From positions 86,460,007 to 86,524,006 of the forward strand of contig CM042027.1 of the NCBI GenBank assembly GCA_023525975.1: DNA of 64,000 bases. Direction: 5' to 3'. Source of the stretch: Smallanthus sonchifolius (taxonomy: Eukaryota > Streptophyta > Magnoliopsida > Asterales > Asteraceae). The notes beneath the pieces were generated by a model. That model did not search any database. It worked only from the letters and a program-made list of their open reading frames with translations, and was not told the DNA's origin. This document shows, in pieces, positions 58,942-64,000 of this stretch; position 1 is the first letter of the stretch, and every line of letters starts with the position of its first letter. The translations under genes and the position numbers were made by a program.

Positions 58942-59723
58942 CTAATCACCTCTCATAAACATACTTTCAGCATCTGGTAAACTGAATTCAGCCGGATTCC
59001 TGTTAAAATAACATACAACAGTCCCAGAGTTGTGCTCATCCTGCAATACTCCAGCAATCTTCTTGTGTATGTCATCATACACGACTGGATTCTTTGTTGC
59101 AACACTTATGGATTTGTTACCAGATTTGACACAAACAGAAGTGGTGTTTGTCTTGAGCTCACTTAGGGTTTGTTCATCTTTGTTAAAATGGCTAGCCAAA
59201 AGCATCAAAGCCTCCACTTCAGTATCTTCATTTTCATTTTCTGTAGCTCCTGTGTAAAAAACTTTTGCAAATCTGAAATCCTGAAAAAATAAAACCACTG
59301 TTTGTGATAAAAAAAAATGGTCGATTTATAAGTTTTAGAATTAGTGAGGATGATGGTGTTAACCTTCTTTTGCTGTGCCATGGAGTCTTTGAATCTTTGT
59401 TTTGACTTCTTAATTTGGTCAACTCTTGGATCGTCAACTTCAGTCATCTTCTTCTTCTTTTTCTTATCAGTGATTTCAACACCCTTTTGTTTTCTAAAAT
59501 ATTCAGCCAAAGTGACATTGTCATCATCCGACTTGTCTTCGATTACTGGAACGAATCTTCTATCAACGTTTACGACACCTGTTATTTCACACCGTGCACG
59601 GAGGTAACTTTCAGGATCCTCGTATATATCAGACAACATAAGATACGTCTCAGGTTTTCTCGGTGGTATGTTTCTTTTTCGATCTCTGTTACCAGCATCA
59701 CGATTAACACTTTTTTTCGTCAT
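58942..59723 (-). CDS. Uncharacterised two-exon protein, 232 residues
   Basis: Exon 1 (59364-59723) and exon 2 (58942-59280) are joined across an 83-bp intron with a GT donor (AAGAAG|GTTAAC) and a good acceptor (TTTTTTCAG|GATTTC) in matching phase. The ATG at 59723 follows TTTGTTTACAG, which may be the acceptor of a leader intron. The protein is hydrophilic: a basic start (KKSVNRDAGNRDRKR), a PETYLMLSDIYEDPESYLRA segment, a lysine run (DKKKKKKMTEV), then a mixed C-terminal half ending AEFSLPDAESMFMRGD. No signal peptide or membrane helix. I recognise no family. The open, well-spliced reading frame amid relics suggests a real or recently lost gene; a transposon-captured gene is the alternative. 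Confidence 0.6.
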
Positions 59724-60344
59724 ATCTGTAAACAAAAAATCGGCTTGAGATTATAATGAATTAAAATCGCAACATCGAAAACTGTAGATCCTCTAAAGTT
59801 CATTCGCACCGACAAGCTGATATGTCAACGGATGCTATGAACATGAAAAAATATTGAATAAAATCGCAAATAAAAACACGATCAATCCCAATTTATAACC
59901 ATTTATGGTTGATCAACTTATAAAGACTAATCGCTTTACATATGGTTAATATATTAACTTGCAGATCTAAGCAAAATCGGCTTCCAAACAAATCTAGGAG
60001 CATTTAGAAACTATAATCAACTTGTAGATAGATAACGATAATCGATTAATCGGTAATCACCAAATTTATGAGGTTAACAATGAACACAAACGAGCAAGAA
60101 CATATGACACAATCGTACCAGGTTGAAAATGCAACATCTGCCACAATACTTAAAACCCTAAATTACAAGAAGGAGCGAGTTGGATAACATGGGTACTTAT
60201 ATCTCGTATTTTGTAAGTCGCGAAGAAGTTTATTGTACGCCGTTGATTCTAGGATTTAGATCCACGGATACCCAGGGTGATCAACGATAGATAGATATGC
60301 TTTAACTTCGCATAAAAGTCTACTTTAATAAATTTTAATAAAAA

Positions 60345-60422
60345 CAGTTTAAATAGGTATAACCGGACTGGTCAGGTACCTGGTTCCCTGCCTGACGACC
60401 GGCTGGTCGTAAAAACATTGCT
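60345..60422. mobile_element. Right end of CCGGTTC-type hAT MITE (unit B)
   Basis: Almost the same sequence as 55281-55358 (GACCGGCTGGTC ... AAAACATTG), directly upstream of the third NPF fragment. It shows that the duplicated unit included part of the NPF intron 3. Confidence 0.75.
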
Positions 60423-60481
60423 AATCATCACTATTTTCCAAGTCTATGGATTCAGGTTTTGAATAATTAATCTACTTGTAG

Positions 60482-60942
60482 GTTTCTGAACAAAGCTTGC
60501 ATAATTCATGATCCGAAAGACGTAACACGAGATGGTATTGCTTCCAATCCTTGGCGTCTATGCACAATCGAGCAAGTGGAGGAACTAAAATCGCTAATCC
60601 GAGTTCTCCCATTGTGGTCATCTGGAGTCCTGATGCCCATAAACATAAGCCAATCCACATTTTCAGTACTCCAATCAAAAACCATGGATCGACATCTAGC
60701 TTCCTCATCAACCTTCTAAATTCCCTTCTTTCTCTTTCTTCGCCATTATTGTGATAGTAATTTGGGTTCTTGTATGTGACCACATTATATGCATCTAAAA
60801 TTACAAAAAAACCTGTTCATATCGATGTTAAATTAAGAATGGGTATCAGCATTGCAATTTCTAGTTTCCGCAATCGTTGAACATGTTCGAAGAAGAAAAG
60901 CAATTGAACAAAAGTTTAGCAACAACCCTCACACAATTGAAT
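60482..60942 (+). pseudogene. NPF1-type exon 4 fragment (third copy)
   Basis: Starts after the acceptor TACTTGTAG and reads FLNKACIIHDPKDVTRDG and LPLWSSGVLMPINISQSTF. It keeps the helix segment lost from the copy at 55419. A stop near 60717 (STF then TAA), small deletions and a break after KAIEQKFSNNPH end it. No exons 1-3 are present upstream. It is a duplicated gene fragment, not a functional transporter. Confidence 0.88.
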
Positions 60943-60959
60943 ATTAGCAACACACAAAA

Positions 60960-61919
60960 TATTCGAAGATTTCAGCATCTTCTTCAGGTTCAAAAGCCAT
61001 GCAAATGCTTAGTTCTTGAACTGCCTCTTCATATTTCTTTCCATTTACAAAAAAAATATATCAAAAACCAGGTGGGATGGGGGCGGGGCTGAAGAACACA
61101 ATACCTGGTGAAATACAACATCATTGCATGATCTCTCCTTAAAGCCCAGTTATGAGGCTGCAATATCAGCAGTTTCTCGGATACCGTGATAGCCAGTGTA
61201 ACGCGTAAGAAAGATGCAACATGCCAAAAAAAATATTAAACCAACCGATTTAGGGTTTAAGATTCCAAATATACATGATCATAATTCTCCTATGTGCCAT
61301 ATAAGGATTCTAAATTTGACTTATAAATATCATATCATATCAGTAACATGGTAGTTTTAGAAACATGACATTTGCACATTATTGGGTTAATTTTGCAAAT
61401 TAAATTCAAAATAAGTTCAAATTAAGTCTTCTACAAACCTCAATGTAGATAATGCCAAGCAAAATTGTTGTCAAAATCGTTATAGTACGGTCATGTAGAT
61501 ATCTTAAATTAATTAAGTAATATACTTTACAAAATTTTAAAACTTGCCAGAAAAGGAAAGAGGGTTTTGCCACTGTCACATTTGAAACTTAAAACAAAAT
61601 GTAAATAAGAACATTTGAATTCCACAATGCTTTGACCTTTTGGAACCCATTGAGTAAAACAAAACTTTGTTAACTGCCTACAAAACTTCAGTGAAATGGC
61701 AACCAATGTCTCTTGATATTAGTTCAACCTCAACTTCTTTTGCAATGGCATCCAATCTTCAAGTTTCTTTCCAGCCATAAGCATAGAGTCTCTTTGATTT
61801 AAATCTTGGCCATATTCTGACAACTTGCTACCTTTGCCCTCAATTGGAAATGAATTAGCATTAATCTCATGGATGTAAGCAATAAACGTCTCATCCTCAG
61901 CAGAAATATGCAACAGAAC
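60960..61919 (-). pseudogene. SirB1/transglutaminase-like gene relic (unit B)
   Basis: Three minus-strand pieces in natural order. 61681-61919 reads LLHISAEDETFIAYIHEI and KGSKLSEYGQDLNQRDSM, then shifts frame before AIAKEVEVELISRDIGC. 61105-61203 reads YTGYHGIRETADIAAS and, after a shift, NWALRRDHAMMLYFT, before a GT donor. About 60960-61045 reads YEEAVQELSICMAFEPEE. These match the start and the C-terminal helical repeat region of plant SirB1-domain proteins as I recall them. The middle exons are missing. Frameshifts and a TAA mark it as a relic. Confidence 0.65.
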
Positions 61920-62005
61920 CTGCAAAAATACATAGAGAACAAAATCATTACTGCAAATGGGATGTAAATTAAACTAAGGTACATATTATACACATGTCTA
62001 ATATA

Positions 62006-62373
62006 TCGTTTTCTTGTGAGGGGAATAAGCGGTAACCTCGTAACTGTTATATTATTTAGAAATTGACACATCAACAAAATCACATGACGTCTCTGCAAAT
62101 GGAATATAAATTAAACTAAGGTACATGTTATACACATTTACATAACCATACAGATCTTTTAGCCCTTTTTAGATTTTATCTTCTGTAGTGTTGATTTATA
62201 AAAACACGAGTAATATTATTTATAGTTTTTTAATGGCACTCACCCCAGATATGGTACGTAGGACTAAATCTCTTATATGGATATCTCAAGATAACATAAA
62301 GAACAAGTGCTTTTGACAAAAATGAACCAGTTTTTAAATGGAAGTATATAATCTCCTTTTGTAGTTGTCCCTT
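62006..62373 (-). pseudogene. LPEAT1-like acyltransferase fragment (unit B)
   Basis: 62244-62373 (EGTTTKGDYILPF then out of frame) and 62006-62092 (RRHVILLMCQFLNNITVTRL) repeat the pieces seen at 56980-57352. This copy lacks the two-base insertion after the RYPY region but has other indels. No catalytic HX4D block is present. Confidence 0.65.
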
Positions 62374-62719
62374 CTATATAACGATGTTAAAAAGCAAACT
62401 GAACAGCTGAAAATAGACAACAAAAGAATTATATTACAAGGGCCAAAGCAAGACAATAAACTGGAAAAAGCACCACTATGACTTAGAAAGGACAGTATGA
62501 GTTTGCATGCCTAACAACTTATGATGCAAAAAATTTTGAGTGGTTTTTCTACCCTTGATCTGTTATGTCTGCCATTTTGCATGAAGTTGAAATAACTTTC
62601 ATAGTAACTTTATTATAAGTGCCTGCAGAATATCATATAGAGATACATTAAAAGAAAATATAATTGCATGATGTAAAATACATATTTATAGTAGTGAGTG
62701 TAAATTTCATTGAGTATAT

Positions 62720-64000
62720 CTCAAGCAAAACTATGAACAATACCTTCCAACTTGATTTTGAGCATTTCATACAGCAACCCTGCAAAATGATAATCACTTC
62801 CCATTATAAATGCAAATGACATAGACTATTAGCTAATGCAGATACTGATTGATCAGCCTCAAATTTAATTCATATAAACTATCAGTGATCTCTAGTTGGG
62901 ATTTATCATTTCTTCGTGTTCGTAACAATCACTTCAAGAAGTTGAAACAGCAATAGATGCCTTCCAAGTCATTGGTTGTTGAACAAAATCCAACCACACC
63001 GGAATGGATGGTACAAATTAAGTCCTCCGACTTTTCTTACTTTTGGAGAACTTCCTGCTTTCAAGGAGATGAAAAGTTTTGTCAAGTAAAAGAAAAAAAA
63101 GGTCGTCAATTGCTACTAAGAGCCTAACAGAACTTTTTGAAATTTAAAACGGATTAGTCGACCTGTTCTACAACAAATACCAATATTTGTTAGCTAATTT
63201 GTCAAGTTTTAGATATGGTAATCAAACAAGTTTCTTTCTTTTTATGTCTATATGAAAATCATGTTGAATGTACATATTCATATTCATGACATGTTGACTA
63301 GTGATCGATTATAACATAAAACCTTATGTTACTTTTTTTCCAAATAAATAGAAGTGGGCTACTAAAAAAATTAAAGCTGGAAGATAAATTTTGTTATTTT
63401 ACAATTACAAATTAATTCATAACATGTTGACTACTAAATTATAACATAAAACCTTATGAATTACTTTTTCCAATTAAATAAAAAATAGAATTGTGCTACT
63501 AAAAAAATAAAAGCTGGAAGATAAATTTTGGTAAAATTTTGTTATTTTACAAATACAAATTAATTAATTAATTAATTATAATAAAAAAATATATTTGGTG
63601 AGTCGACACAGCTTGATTCGGTTCAATTCAAACTACAAAATTATCTGTTTTGACTTGTTATTTAACCTATATGCTCGCCAATTTTGCCTCGTATAAACCT
63701 AAAACCAAAATATTAGCTAGCTTTGCCTTTTAACTAGTTAAAATTTGAATTCTCTTCGGGTCGAATAGAAATTTGATTTGAAAAAAACCCAAACCTAACG
63801 AAGTTGAGAACGGAATGAATGATCTAGCCCTACTAAGACCATCACTAAAAGCCTCCACCCCCCATCAAAAAAAAATTCAGCCTGGTGAAACCTCGTCGTC
63901 GTGATAGGGTTAGGGCAGACGGGAGGAAATATGGGCACTCAAATGAAAACTTATACCGACGACATGTCAACAACTGCGAGAACAACAATAACAGATGAGC
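62720..64000. other. Right-hand intergenic DNA, nothing firm
   Basis: Minus-strand GLLYEMLKIKLE at 62748-62785 has splice-like flanks but is too short to name. TTAATTAATTAATTAATTA lies near 63560, and a stretch at 63290-63400 is repeated with changes at 63420-63510. No gene is supported to the window end. Confidence 0.4.

Noticed and set aside
1..64000. A new defence, biosynthetic or regulatory gene system
   Set aside because: The genes are ordinary plant housekeeping or transport genes without a shared pathway, and the rest is transposons and gene relics. No clustered unknown genes support a new system.

Overview
This is a 64 kb piece of plant nuclear genome from a eudicot. The evidence is spliced genes with GT-AG introns, plant families (TIP aquaporin, AP2/ERF factor, NPF transporters), AT-rich intergenic DNA, and many plant transposons: Ty1/Copia with tRNA-Met primer sites, short Helitrons ending in hairpin plus CTAG, and hAT-type MITEs with 8-bp target duplications. 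I suspect an asterid, perhaps Asteraceae, but this is only an impression. No tRNA, rRNA, CRISPR array or prokaryotic feature was seen.

Layout. 1-10.8 kb is gene-free repeat DNA: long hairpins, a ~2 kb solo LTR nested in a small inverted-repeat element, microsatellites and a Helitron. 10.9-11.5 kb holds a single-exon DREB A-4-like AP2/ERF gene (minus). 13.0-26.1 kb holds a ~14-exon LETM1-like gene (plus); one intron carries a complete Copia retrotransposon with apparently identical LTRs, and its last intron carries a 2 kb hAT-type element. 27.3-28.4 kb holds a complete three-exon TIP2 aquaporin (minus). 28.5-34.9 kb is a repeat-rich spacer with several Helitron ends and fold-back elements. 34.9-43.2 kb holds a five-exon isochorismatase-family gene (plus); its last intron carries a decayed antisense Copia element. 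43.2-47.4 kb is repeat-rich spacer.

47.5-51.4 kb holds an intact four-exon NPF1-type transporter gene. 53.6-56.2 kb holds a tandem NPF copy that is a pseudogene (in-frame deletion, frameshift, nonsense codon). 54.7-57.9 kb is partly repeated at 60.3-62.7 kb. Each repeat unit carries NPF exon 4 followed, on the opposite strand, by broken pieces of a SirB1/transglutaminase-like gene and of an LPEAT1-like acyltransferase gene. Between them lies a two-exon gene of unknown function (58.9-59.7 kb, minus).

The genes do not form an operon-like pathway. From memory, the set ERF036-type factor, delta-TIP, isochorismatase-like protein and NPF1.1 resembles Arabidopsis At3g16280-At3g16180, so the backbone may be an old syntenic block now spread out by transposons. 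I found no convincing new biological system. The most unusual items are the duplicated gene-fragment block, the unknown two-exon gene, the long hairpins and the very young Copia insertion. Exon borders were placed by eye and may be off by a base.
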